Part shown: in pieces, positions 1-7,049 of the stretch | How the letters are laid out: the number at the start of each line of letters is the position of its first letter | Numbering within the stretch: position 1 is the stretch's first letter | From: JBAXTE01 sp964653595 | GTDB taxonomy: Bacteria > Bacteroidota > Bacteroidia > Bacteroidales > WCHB1-69 | Reading direction: 5' to 3' | Assembly: GCA_964653595.1 (NCBI GenBank) | Contig: CAZZHH010000083.1 | Location: 1 to 11,491, forward strand | DNA length: 11,491 nucleotides | Position numbers and translations under genes: made by a program | The notes under the pieces: generated by a model | Databases searched by the model: none | What the model saw: only the letters and a program-made list of their open reading frames with translations | Told to the model about the DNA's origin: nothing

Positions 1-54
<54 letters not shown>

Positions 55-64
55 TTTCGTGAAT

Positions 65-168
65 CGTGAAAAGAAGGGCGCGAAGCGGGACAGGTGAAAA
101 GACATCTCGTGAACGGCGAAGCACTTAACGGAGTGAAACGTGAAAAGAAGAGCGCGAAGCGGGACAGG
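65..168. repeat. degenerate intergenic repeat (30-bp unit, two copies 74 bp apart)
   Basis: Two copies of a 30-bp unit starting CGTGAAAAGAAG and ending GCGAAGCGGGACAGG lie at 65-94 and 139-168, with one mismatch (G versus A at unit position 12). A third, degenerate copy between them carries CGTGAACGGCGAAGC at 108-122. Inverted copies of the arm (CTTTTCACG) follow at 181-189 and 195-203. The block is non-coding and sits upstream of the transporter gene. It looks like a REP-like or decayed intergenic element. I do not recognise a named family. Confidence 0.75.
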
Positions 169-224
169 AAGAAAAATATTCTTTTCACGGATCTCTTTTC
201 ACGTTTTACAACTCAAAACCAAAG

Positions 225-239
225 ATTTGCGAAGCAAAT
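225..239 (+). promoter_or_regulatory. perfect small hairpin in the leader of the transporter gene
   Basis: ATTTGC-GAA-GCAAAT forms a 6-bp stem closed over a GAA triloop, 18 bp before the ATG at 258. The core GCGAAGC is a heptamer known to fold into an unusually stable DNA mini-hairpin. It could be an operator or a leader structure, or simply another piece of the repeat block to its left. No convincing TAnnTTTG box was found for this gene; AAGATTTG at 222-229 is one base off. Confidence 0.4.
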
Positions 240-257
240 AAACAAACATATAAAACA

Positions 258-1475
258 ATGAACAACATACACTTCTTTGACATTTTAACCGAGGGAATTA
301 CGATTACCGTTTTGGTGATGGTGATGATGCTTATCATTGAATATATCAACGTAAAAACCCGTGGAGCGTGGGCACAATTGCTCAACAAAAACAGATACAT
401 GCAAGTATTTCTGGCAGCACTCATCGGATTGATTCCTGGATGCCTAGGGGCTTTCACTATCGTCTCGCTCTACACCCATGGCATTATATCGCTAGGTGCC
501 ATTGTGGCCGCTTTTAGCACAACCTTTGGGGACGAAGCTTTCTTTATGTTCTCTATGATCCCAGAGACAACAATTTACATGTCGCTTTTATTAATAGGAA
601 TTGCCACCATTACAGGATGGTTGACAGATTTTTTCTTTAAAAATAGACACCCAAAAAAAATCGCTGATATGAACTTTCAGCTTCATGAAGAGGACACCCA
701 TAAACACTCTCCCGACTCCTCTTTGATTTGGCTCAAATGGAAAAATTTCACATTCCCTCGTTTCATGCTTACAGCCATGCTCGTTCTTTACATTCTAGCT
801 CTTGTAAGTGGCAGTATATCTCATAATCACAATCCCTCATTAGAGTCAATACCACCATCCGAATTAACAATTCAAGACCATAACCACGATGATTGTGCTC
901 ATCAACAGATGGATGAACACCATCCAGAAAGTCATAACAATGTTGAAACGAGCATCCACTCCCCTTCTATTGGAGAAAATCATGAACATTCTAGCGGTTT
1001 TGAATGGAGTGGCGAAAACATATTATTTTTGGTTCTTTCAGCTCTTACCCTTTTTATTGTTCTTTCGGTAAACGATCACTTTTTGGAACACCACCTTTGG
1101 GGACATGTAATCAAGAAACACTTTTTCAAGGTCTTTGCATGGACATTCGGAGCATTAATAGCTCTTGCATTCCTAAATCAATTCCTTGATATTGAACAAT
1201 GGATGGAAGGAAATCAATACGCTTTGCTCGTCATCCTATTAATCGCTCTTTTGGTTGGCGTCATTCCCGAATCAGGACCACACTATATTTTCATCTTACT
1301 CTTTATTCAGGGTACAATTCCATTTAGCATCCTTCTTGCCAACTCCATCGTTCAAGATGGCCACGGTGCCCTACCTCTGCTAGCAGACTCCAAGCGGAGC
1401 TTTATATACATTAAAGCAATCAATGTATTTGTAGGATTCCTGGTTGGAATTTTAGGAATTTTGACAGGTTTCTAA
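258..1475 (+). CDS. putative manganese/heavy-metal exporter, 10-TM (ArsP_2-like family)
   Basis: A 405-residue polytopic inner-membrane protein that I recognise as the family annotated 'putative manganese transporter / putative 10TM heavy-metal exporter' (PF11449). Two related conserved blocks mark it: GLIPGCLGAF with FGDEAFFMF (residues 57-98), and GVIPESGPH with SIVQDGHGALPLLADSKR (334-380). Both carry a G-x-IP motif and acidic residues within membrane spans, consistent with an internally duplicated transporter. A long hydrophilic loop at about 189-246 contains 11 histidines (H189, H191, H208, H210, H215, H221, H222, H226, H234, H242, H244) plus acidic residues, a typical metal-binding loop; H148 and H150 lie in an earlier loop. 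The ATG at 258 follows an A-rich leader with no Shine-Dalgarno sequence, as is usual in Bacteroidota. It appears monocistronic. The family is fairly sure; the metal (Mn or another divalent cation) and export direction are family-level inference. Confidence 0.8.
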   Translation: MNNIHFFDILTEGITITVLVMVMMLIIEYINVKTRGAWAQLLNKNRYMQVFLAALIGLIPGCLGAFTIVSLYTHGIISLGAIVAAFSTTFGDEAFFMFSMIPETTIYMSLLLIGIATITGWLTDFFFKNRHPKKIADMNFQLHEEDTHKHSPDSSLIWLKWKNFTFPRFMLTAMLVLYILALVSGSISHNHNPSLESIPPSELTIQDHNHDDCAHQQMDEHHPESHNNVETSIHSPSIGENHEHSSGFEWSGENILFLVLSALTLFIVLSVNDHFLEHHLWGHVIKKHFFKVFAWTFGALIALAFLNQFLDIEQWMEGNQYALLVILLIALLVGVIPESGPHYIFILLFIQGTIPFSILLANSIVQDGHGALPLLADSKRSFIYIKAINVFVGFLVGILGILTGF

Positions 1476-1586
1476 AGCGGATAATTAGATTTAAAGAAAT
1501 AAAACATAATTACACGAACAACTTGTTAGATTAATCCATAACCCACAATTGAAATTCAAAAAAAAAAATTACTAAAAGGTTTAAGT

Positions 1587-1621
1587 AATTGATAATTGAT
1601 GCATTTTTAGTAGTATATTTG
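1587..1621 (+). promoter_or_regulatory. candidate Bacteroidota promoter for the fucosidase operon
   Basis: TATATTTG at 1614-1621 matches the Bacteroidota -7 box TAnnTTTG exactly. A tandem AATTGAT AATTGAT lies at 1587-1600, and the ATTG at 1588-1591 is 22 bp upstream of the -7 box, near the expected -33 position. The implied transcript start (about 1628) leaves a leader of roughly 37 nt before the ATG at 1665. The tandem heptamer could instead be a regulator half-site pair. Prediction from motif and position only. Confidence 0.5.
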
Positions 1622-1664
1622 CCAACGATCGATAAAATTGTTGTTAATTACTTTTAATATATTC

Positions 1665-2987
1665 ATGAAAAAAGTTACGCTTATTTCTCTTATCCTTTGC
1701 TTGATTTCATTACAAATTCAAGCACAAATCCAACCTGTTGATTCTACTAAAATGGCGTGGTTCAGCGATGCTAAGCTGGGAATTTTTATCCACTGGGGCA
1801 TCTACTCTACTGGTAAGGAGTCGGAATCGTGGGCCTTTCACAACAAACGGGTTTCCCATCCTGATTACATGGCACAAATAAAAGAGTTTACAGCTTCCAA
1901 TTACAACCCACAAGAATGGGTCTCTCTAATCCAAGAGACTGGAGCTAAATATAGTGTCATTACCTCGAAACACCACGACGGAGTAGCTCTTTGGAACACC
2001 GAAATGAACAATCTAAGCATCCCAAAAGCATCGCCTGCAAAACGGGATGTGCTTACTCCTTTCGTTGCAGAGCTCCGCAAAGCTGGATTAAAAGTAGGAC
2101 TTTATTATTCTCTCATCGACTGGACAAATAGGGATTATCCTGGTTTTCTGAAGGATTCCACTCGGTACAAAATTGCCAACGACACCCTTCGCTGGGCGAA
2201 ATTCACCCGTTTCAACCACGGTCAAATCAGTGAACTACTCAAAAAATACAATCCCGATCTGCTCTGGTTCGATGGAGATTGGGAACATAGCGCTGAAGAG
2301 TGGAAAGCGTCTCAAATTTGCTCCATGATTTTGCAAAGCAACCCAAAGACCATCATCAACGGTCGTCTTCAAGGGTATGGTGATTACGATACTCCGGAAC
2401 AGAATTTTCCCATCTCACGCCCAAACTTAAAAAACTGGGAATTATGTATGACAATGAATGAATCGTGGGGATTCCGATTGGATGATACCCTATACAAAAC
2501 TCCTTACGAAATCATCTCCATCTTTGTCGACTGCGTCAGTATGGGAGGAAATTTATTGCTTGATATTGGTCCTAAAGCCGACGGATCTATTCCTAAAGAA
2601 CAACGATTCCTTTTAAAAGAGCTAGGTAATTGGAACAAGAAAAATGGAGAAGCCATCTTTGGCACCCTCGGAGGGATACCACAAGGGCATTTTTACGGGC
2701 CTACAACCTTATCCAAGGATTCCACAATCCTATACCTGTTTCTTCAAGGAAATCAATCTGGAAATGTGATCATCAAGGGGTTAAACAACTCTATCAAAGA
2801 CATCCAGATTGTAGGAACAGAATCCCATTTATCGCACAAAATAGTAGGTAAAATTTCCTGGAGTTACGTTCCTGGATTGGTTTATATCGACATACCAAAA
2901 GACTTTCAAGACAAATATATTACCGTAGTAAAAGTAACCTTAGACAAACCCATTTCGCTCTATCGCGGGAAAGGAGGATTTCAATAA
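1665..2987 (+). CDS. secreted GH29 alpha-L-fucosidase
   Basis: A glycoside hydrolase family 29 enzyme, expected to remove terminal alpha-L-fucose from glycans with retention of configuration. From the ATG at 1665 it is 440 residues. Residues 1-21 are a signal peptide (MKKV start, hydrophobic core, ending in QAQ), so it acts in the periplasm or outside. A TTG 27 bases upstream is in frame, but it would put a non-signal stretch ahead of MKKV, so I prefer the ATG. Family motifs are clear: DAKLGIFIHWG (35-45), SKHHDG (101-106), GLYYS (145-149), and DLLWFDGDWE (198-207), whose D203 is the expected nucleophile. WELCMTMNESWGF (258-270) and GGNLLLDIGPKADG (294-307) follow. The acid/base is not certain; E245 and E259 are candidates. 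A beta-sandwich-like C-terminal part follows from about 335. The stop codon abuts the ATG of the next gene, indicating co-expression. Confidence 0.93.
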   Translation: MKKVTLISLILCLISLQIQAQIQPVDSTKMAWFSDAKLGIFIHWGIYSTGKESESWAFHNKRVSHPDYMAQIKEFTASNYNPQEWVSLIQETGAKYSVITSKHHDGVALWNTEMNNLSIPKASPAKRDVLTPFVAELRKAGLKVGLYYSLIDWTNRDYPGFLKDSTRYKIANDTLRWAKFTRFNHGQISELLKKYNPDLLWFDGDWEHSAEEWKASQICSMILQSNPKTIINGRLQGYGDYDTPEQNFPISRPNLKNWELCMTMNESWGFRLDDTLYKTPYEIISIFVDCVSMGGNLLLDIGPKADGSIPKEQRFLLKELGNWNKKNGEAIFGTLGGIPQGHFYGPTTLSKDSTILYLFLQGNQSGNVIIKGLNNSIKDIQIVGTESHLSHKIVGKISWSYVPGLVYIDIPKDFQDKYITVVKVTLDKPISLYRGKGGFQ

Positions 2988-5231
2988 ATGAGAACACTAA
3001 CCCTAATTTTGCTATTTTGCAGCTCTGCATTGATAGCTCAAATATCTGATTCGTTGATTTTAGCAAATGATGGCAAAACAAACTACCAAATTCAAATAAT
3101 AAGTCAAAAAGCATCTGATGCGGCCAATTTAGCTCAAAAATACATCGACACAATCTGTGGAGTTTCCATTCCCATCACTCAAAAAAAGAATAAGAGACAT
3201 CCGTCAATCATTTTTTTAGATAACATCGACAATCGTGTAATCAACGATGGATTTAAGGTTGAAACTGACAACAAAAATATTATCATTAGAGCGATCAACT
3301 CTTCTGGATTCAACAATGCAGTGTATTATCTTTTGGAACAACATCTAGGATGTCGTTATTATGCTCCTAATGCAAAAAAGGTTCCCAAACAAAAAGAGAT
3401 AAAAATTGCCAAATTCAGCACCACACAAAATCCAAGTTTTGATTTCCGTATAAATTATAATGGGAGTGCCTTTGACAAAGGGTTTGCCGACTGGCATGGG
3501 TTACACAACAAACCACTTAGCAAAACCAACGTAAGTTTCGACATCTCGGATAATTGGGGAATGTGGGTTCATACATTACACCGACTACTCCCAATTGATC
3601 CTTATTTCTCGACACATCCAGAGTATTTTGCCCTGCGCAATGGAACTCGCATACCCGATCAGCTCTGTTTAAGCAACCCAGCTGTGTTGGATATTGTGGT
3701 GACATCTCTTCGCAAAGAGATGGCTAATAAACCAACTGCCAAATACTGGTCGGTGAGCCAATTAGACAACTTCAACTATTGTCAATGTGATCGTTGCAAA
3801 GCCATCGACAGCATTAACGAATCTCCTTCTGGCAGCATCATCACCTTCGTAAATGCTATTGCCCAGGAATTCCCAGACAAAATTATCTCCACACTAGCAT
3901 ACCAATTTTCGAGAAAAGCGCCGAAGTTGGTGAAACCACTTCCAAATGTAAACATCATGCTCTGCACCATCGAGTGTGATCGCCATAAGCCGATTGCTAC
4001 TGACGAATCGATAGGTGGATTCAAGTACGATTTACAAGAGTGGGGAAAACTTACCAGTAATATTTTGGTTTGGGATTATGTGATCAATTTCTCAAACATC
4101 ATCGGTCCCTTTCCAAATTTTCATGTGCTAAAGCCCAACTTATTACTTTTTAAAGAAAATAATGTAACCATGCTTTTCGAGCAAGGATGGGCTAGACATA
4201 GCGGAGAGTTCGTCGAATTACGCTCTTATCTGTTGGCAAAATTGATGTGGAACCCTTCTTTGGATGTAGATAGTCTGATGCAAGATTTCTGCATGGGTTT
4301 TTATGGTTCTGGGGGAAAGTTTATCTATGATTATATTCAGTTATCAACCCAAAATCTAAAGAAATCAGGACGTCCATTGACCTTATATGAGCCAATGTCG
4401 GCACATGGTCAAGGATTTTTATCTCCCAGAAACACAGCTTTATATTTTAATTTACTAAATCAGGCGTTAGTAAAGACCAAAAACGATTCTGTTTCCCATC
4501 ATCGCATAGATATGGCAATGCAACCTATTCGCTATGCATGGTTGGAAGTCGCCAAATCGTTGCCATTTACAGATGATTGGATTTTTGTAAAGAATAGAGA
4601 AGGCAATAACGCTGTATCCCCAAAAGCGGAAGAAATACTGAAAAAGTTATGTGATATGGCAACTTTGTATGGTCCCACACTATTTCATGAAATTCGGTTA
4701 ACACCACAAGAGTATTTCGATCGGATGAAAGCCTATTTTGCAACTGGTTATCAACACCACAAAGCAATTGGTAAAACCATTACCTTTGCCTCTCCTTATG
4801 CATCAAAATATGCTGCCAATGGGCAAAACAGCCTGATAGACGGCGTTTGTGGTACAGAAAACTACTTCTGTCTATGGCAAGGATGGAACGGGGAAGACAT
4901 GGAGGCAACCATAGATTTGGGAAAACCAGAAAAAATCTCCATAGTCTCACTTAATGCGTTGTGCGACCACATGAGCTGGATTTTTCCTCCCGATAGCATC
5001 ATTGTGATGGGATCATCAGATGGGAAAACCTTCCAAAAAATTGGTTTAAAGATTTTTTCAGAAGCCAAAAGTAAGTCCACAAACGGAATCATTCCCTTCG
5101 AAATAAAGATTGACAAAGCGATACCTTTTCGCTATATAAAAGTCAACCTCAACAACATCGGTAGACTTCCAGAGTGGAGAGGAGTAGATGGAAATGCTTG
5201 GCTTTTTGTAGATGAGATAATGATAAAATAA
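2988..5231 (+). CDS. secreted DUF4838 family protein with C-terminal F5/8 type C (discoidin-like) domain
   Basis: A 747-residue exported protein with a signal peptide at 1-18 (cleavage near IAQ). Residues about 30-140 resemble the alpha-glucuronidase-type N-terminal domain seen ahead of GH67- and GH20-like barrels (NSSGFNNAVYYLLEQHLGCR around 104-123). Residues about 185-460 match DUF4838: a conserved YWSVSQLDN segment (253-261) runs into the Cys cluster C265-x-C267-x2-C270, and acidic/aromatic segments follow (EC 329-330, VWDY 361-364, FEQG 397-400). Residues about 597-747 look like an F5/8 type C carbohydrate-binding domain (ATIDLGKPEKI, SSDGKTF, FRYIKVNL, VDEIMI). DUF4838 proteins are presumed glycan-active, but I know of no firm activity to assign. 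It starts on the base after the fucosidase stop, so the two are translationally linked and probably attack the same fucosylated, possibly uronate-containing, glycan. Catalytic residues are not assigned. Confidence 0.82.
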   Translation: MRTLTLILLFCSSALIAQISDSLILANDGKTNYQIQIISQKASDAANLAQKYIDTICGVSIPITQKKNKRHPSIIFLDNIDNRVINDGFKVETDNKNIIIRAINSSGFNNAVYYLLEQHLGCRYYAPNAKKVPKQKEIKIAKFSTTQNPSFDFRINYNGSAFDKGFADWHGLHNKPLSKTNVSFDISDNWGMWVHTLHRLLPIDPYFSTHPEYFALRNGTRIPDQLCLSNPAVLDIVVTSLRKEMANKPTAKYWSVSQLDNFNYCQCDRCKAIDSINESPSGSIITFVNAIAQEFPDKIISTLAYQFSRKAPKLVKPLPNVNIMLCTIECDRHKPIATDESIGGFKYDLQEWGKLTSNILVWDYVINFSNIIGPFPNFHVLKPNLLLFKENNVTMLFEQGWARHSGEFVELRSYLLAKLMWNPSLDVDSLMQDFCMGFYGSGGKFIYDYIQLSTQNLKKSGRPLTLYEPMSAHGQGFLSPRNTALYFNLLNQALVKTKNDSVSHHRIDMAMQPIRYAWLEVAKSLPFTDDWIFVKNREGNNAVSPKAEEILKKLCDMATLYGPTLFHEIRLTPQEYFDRMKAYFATGYQHHKAIGKTITFASPYASKYAANGQNSLIDGVCGTENYFCLWQGWNGEDMEATIDLGKPEKISIVSLNALCDHMSWIFPPDSIIVMGSSDGKTFQKIGLKIFSEAKSKSTNGIIPFEIKIDKAIPFRYIKVNLNNIGRLPEWRGVDGNAWLFVDEIMIK

Positions 5232-5258
5232 GGGTTAAAGGATTTTTTTAAATAGAAG

Positions 5259-5798
5259 TTATTTACACCCTTTTGAGCTTTCACAACCTTTATGGCTATC
5301 TTTTTTTCCACTACATGGCTTGTGATGTTTAGAGCAACCAAACATATCGCAATAAACCTGAGAGAGTGATTCTTGTTGGGTGCTGTCTAATATATCTTTC
5401 ACTTGAAGGTATTGATCTATTGAAAGAGAAAAAAGTTGATTATTCATTTGATTTACTTTATCAACCAATGTATTGACGATTTCAGTATTCAGGGGATTAT
5501 GTTTCAATTCTGCCATCAGAGATGTTCGAGTAACTGTTAGAGAGTCGACAATAAGATTTGCTTTTTCGTGATGATATTTTTTAATAGAATCGTATTTTAC
5601 GGTTTGAGAATCGGATAGATTTAATTGGGAACGTAAGACACACTCTTTTTTTACATGACGAACTTTTCTTTCATCATCTTTGCAGCCAAAGTTGGAATTA
5701 GGAGATGAACATATGGAAAGGATAATCATTGTGACATTGACAGCACTAAGGGTTATAGCAATCATCCAAGCAACTCTAATTTTTGTAAAATATTTCAT
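5259..5798 (-). CDS. membrane-anchored CpxP/Spy-like (heavy-metal resistance type) protein with Cys-rich tail
   Basis: A 179-residue protein with an N-terminal hydrophobic segment (about 11-32) that should anchor it to the inner membrane with the rest in the periplasm. The middle (about 55-145) is predicted all-helical and carries LNLSDSQ (59-65), resembling the L-x-L-[ST]-D-x-Q motif of the CpxP/Spy/Metal_resist group, which act as periplasmic chaperones or metal-stress sensors. The last 30 residues are unusual: C150, C155, C162, C172 and C178 are set among Lys, His, Gly and Ser, ending SSKGCK. This resembles the composition of the secreted Cys-rich protein upstream (7050-7499). It is the last gene after the sigma and anti-sigma genes, 153 bp downstream, and may be in the operon or have its own promoter. 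Homology to CpxP/Spy is inferred from motif, topology and context. Confidence 0.7.
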   Translation of the reverse strand: MKYFTKIRVAWMIAITLSAVNVTMIILSICSSPNSNFGCKDDERKVRHVKKECVLRSQLNLSDSQTVKYDSIKKYHHEKANLIVDSLTVTRTSLMAELKHNPLNTEIVNTLVDKVNQMNNQLFSLSIDQYLQVKDILDSTQQESLSQVYCDMFGCSKHHKPCSGKKDSHKGCESSKGCK

Positions 5799-5833
5799 AC
5801 GTTTATTTTTTTAATATTATATGGTCGTTAGGA

Positions 5834-5851
5834 TTCCGATAGCTATCGGAA
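5834..5851. promoter_or_regulatory. 18-bp perfect palindrome between anti-sigma and Spy-like genes
   Basis: TTCCGATAGCTATCGGAA is perfectly self-complementary and lies 36 bp upstream of the Spy-like gene start, inside a 153-bp intergenic stretch that is otherwise AT-rich and holds no ORF. It could be a dimeric operator, a processing or attenuating stem-loop, or a copy of a dispersed palindrome; CCGATAGCTATCGG-type palindromes recur in many Bacteroidota genomes. No T-tract follows on either strand, so an intrinsic terminator is unlikely. Confidence 0.55.
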
Positions 5852-5951
5852 CGCCAATAATTATCACCTTGAGTGTAATGATTTTAAATAGCTCGTTTAA
5901 TTTTGTTAGATTTATTTTAAATTTTCTATTATTATAAGAGAGAATAATAAC

Positions 5952-6392
5952 CTATCTAGCATTTGTGAGCAAAAGTTGAGTTTCATTAGTTTTCATATCG
6001 CTATAATGAATTTCGGATGAAAAATTTTCGATTTTTTCTTTATAATCATTATCAACCACAGTAACCTTTGAATTATCAGAAACCAGTGATATTTGCATTA
6101 AAAATCCGAGAGAAACTCCAATAACAATTGCAATTAGGGAAGCCCATCTAACAACCATTCTGGCTGAATTTGAATACTGTATATCGGCATTTGAAATACG
6201 ATCTAAGATTTTTTGGGTTAAGAATGGATTATCCTCTGCTTTGTCGTTTTTCCAATCATTAATCTTAGTAACGGTGGAAGAACAAGAATTGCAATGCAAC
6301 AGATGATTGTCGAGAGCATTCTGTTCATCAATGGAAAGAGTATTTGCCAAAATTTCCCATAGTTGATCTGATTTACTACATTTTTGTTGCAT
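5952..6392 (-). CDS. anti-sigma factor with zinc-finger (zf-HC2-like) N-terminus
   Basis: A 146-residue single-pass membrane protein immediately downstream of the ECF sigma gene (8 nt between stop and start). The cytoplasmic N-terminus contains H30-x3-C34-x2-C37 in the sequence NHLLHCNSC, the signature of zinc-binding anti-sigma domains (ZAS/zf-HC2). A further C5 lies near the start. One transmembrane helix runs at about 82-103, followed by a short periplasmic tail of about 43 residues with no recognised sensor domain. The expected role is to hold the cognate sigma at the membrane until an envelope signal releases it. The fold is assigned from motif, topology and gene order; overall sequence similarity is low, as is usual for this class. 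Confidence 0.85.
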   Translation of the reverse strand: MQQKCSKSDQLWEILANTLSIDEQNALDNHLLHCNSCSSTVTKINDWKNDKAEDNPFLTQKILDRISNADIQYSNSARMVVRWASLIAIVIGVSLGFLMQISLVSDNSKVTVVDNDYKEKIENFSSEIHYSDMKTNETQLLLTNAR

Positions 6393-6400
6393 ATCGAGAA

Positions 6401-6946
6401 TTATTTAAGGTGATTCAATTTCTTATTTAAATTTACTTTTGCTCTATGGATTAAAGATTCGACGGAAGATAAAGAGCACTCCATAATTTCAGCTATTTGT
6501 TGATATGAGTGACCGTCGTAATGATGCAATACAAATGCAATTTTTTGGTTTTCTGGTAATTTATCGATGTTTTGTTGAAGTAATTTTGAATTTTCTTTAG
6601 ATTGTAAGATTTGAAGTGGTGACATAGAGTTATTTGTCTTATGGTTATCGAAAAGTAACTCAATAGAAGTTATTAGTTGGTTGAATTTATTTTTTCTAAC
6701 CTTATTTAAAGATCTTGAAACTGCAATTCGGTAAATCCATGTAGAAAGTTGAGCATCGCCTCTAAAATTTACAATAGAACGGAAAATTTCGATAAAAACT
6801 TCTTGTGCTAAATCTTCTGCATCTTCTTGATTTCTAACAAACCCATAACAAAGATGAATAACTTGAACGCGGTATTGATCTATCAACTCTTTAAAAGCCT
6901 TGTTGTCTCCATTTTTAAGTTGTATTATCAATTGTTCTTGTTCCAT
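6401..6946 (-). CDS. ECF-type RNA polymerase sigma factor (sigma-70 family, RpoE-like)
   Basis: A 181-residue sigma factor with only regions 2 and 4, the normal ECF architecture and length. Region 2 is at about 20-88: LIDQYR, then NQEDAEDLAQEVFIEIFR (39-56, core-binding and -10 recognition helices), then STWIYRIAVSRSLNKVRK (68-85). Region 4 is at about 128-178: LPENQKIAFVLHHYDGHSY, then QQIAEIMECSLSSVESLIHRAK (149-170), the helix-turn-helix that reads the -35 element. The ATG at 6946 follows a 38-nt leader from the predicted start site. It is translationally close to the anti-sigma gene, giving the standard sigma/anti-sigma pair. Likely targets include its own cluster, though no sequence motif here proves it. 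Confidence 0.95.
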   Translation of the reverse strand: MEQEQLIIQLKNGDNKAFKELIDQYRVQVIHLCYGFVRNQEDAEDLAQEVFIEIFRSIVNFRGDAQLSTWIYRIAVSRSLNKVRKNKFNQLITSIELLFDNHKTNNSMSPLQILQSKENSKLLQQNIDKLPENQKIAFVLHHYDGHSYQQIAEIMECSLSSVESLIHRAKVNLNKKLNHLK

Positions 6947-6990
6947 TCTAAAAATTGTAATGAATAGGCTGAAAATTAAAAATCAGACTA

Positions 6991-7021
6991 CAAAGATAAA
7001 AGAAAACCTTGCATTACACAA
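6991..7021 (-). promoter_or_regulatory. candidate promoter of the sigma/anti-sigma operon
   Basis: On the minus strand TATCTTTG (6998-6991) fits the Bacteroidota -7 box TAnnTTTG exactly, and a TTG (7021-7019) lies 20 bp upstream at the -33 position. The start would be near 6984, giving a leader of about 38 nt to the sigma ATG. The -33 element lies inside the terminator hairpin of the upstream gene and the -7 box inside its T-rich tail. It is a housekeeping-type promoter, so basal sigma expression would not need the ECF factor itself. Confidence 0.55.
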
Positions 7022-7028
7022 GGTTTTC
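6992..7028 (-). terminator. intrinsic terminator of the Cys-rich protein gene
   Basis: GAAAACCTTG (7002-7011) and CAAGGTTTTC (7019-7028) form a perfect 10-bp stem with a 7-nt loop. On the minus strand the stem is followed by TTTTATCTTTG. It begins 22 bp after the stop codon of the Cys-rich gene, the expected place for a terminator, and separates that gene from the sigma operon. Confidence 0.8.
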
Positions 7029-7049
7029 CGCACAATCTAACAAATGGAT

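Noticed and set aside
1476..1637. Hidden small gene or terminator between the transporter and the fucosidase
   Set aside because: AT-rich, no frame with a plausible start or composition, and no strong hairpin with a T tract. Only the promoter elements at its right end are supportable.
1638..1664. TTG start giving a 449-residue fucosidase
   Set aside because: The nine extra residues precede a perfect signal peptide starting MKKV. The ATG at 1665 also fits the promoter spacing.
5230..5270. Possible terminator between the convergent DUF4838 and Spy-like genes (AAGGGT / ACCCTT)
   Set aside because: The 6-bp arms are about 28 bp apart and the right arm lies in the Spy-like coding region. There is no strong stem followed by a T run, so it is not supported as an intrinsic terminator.
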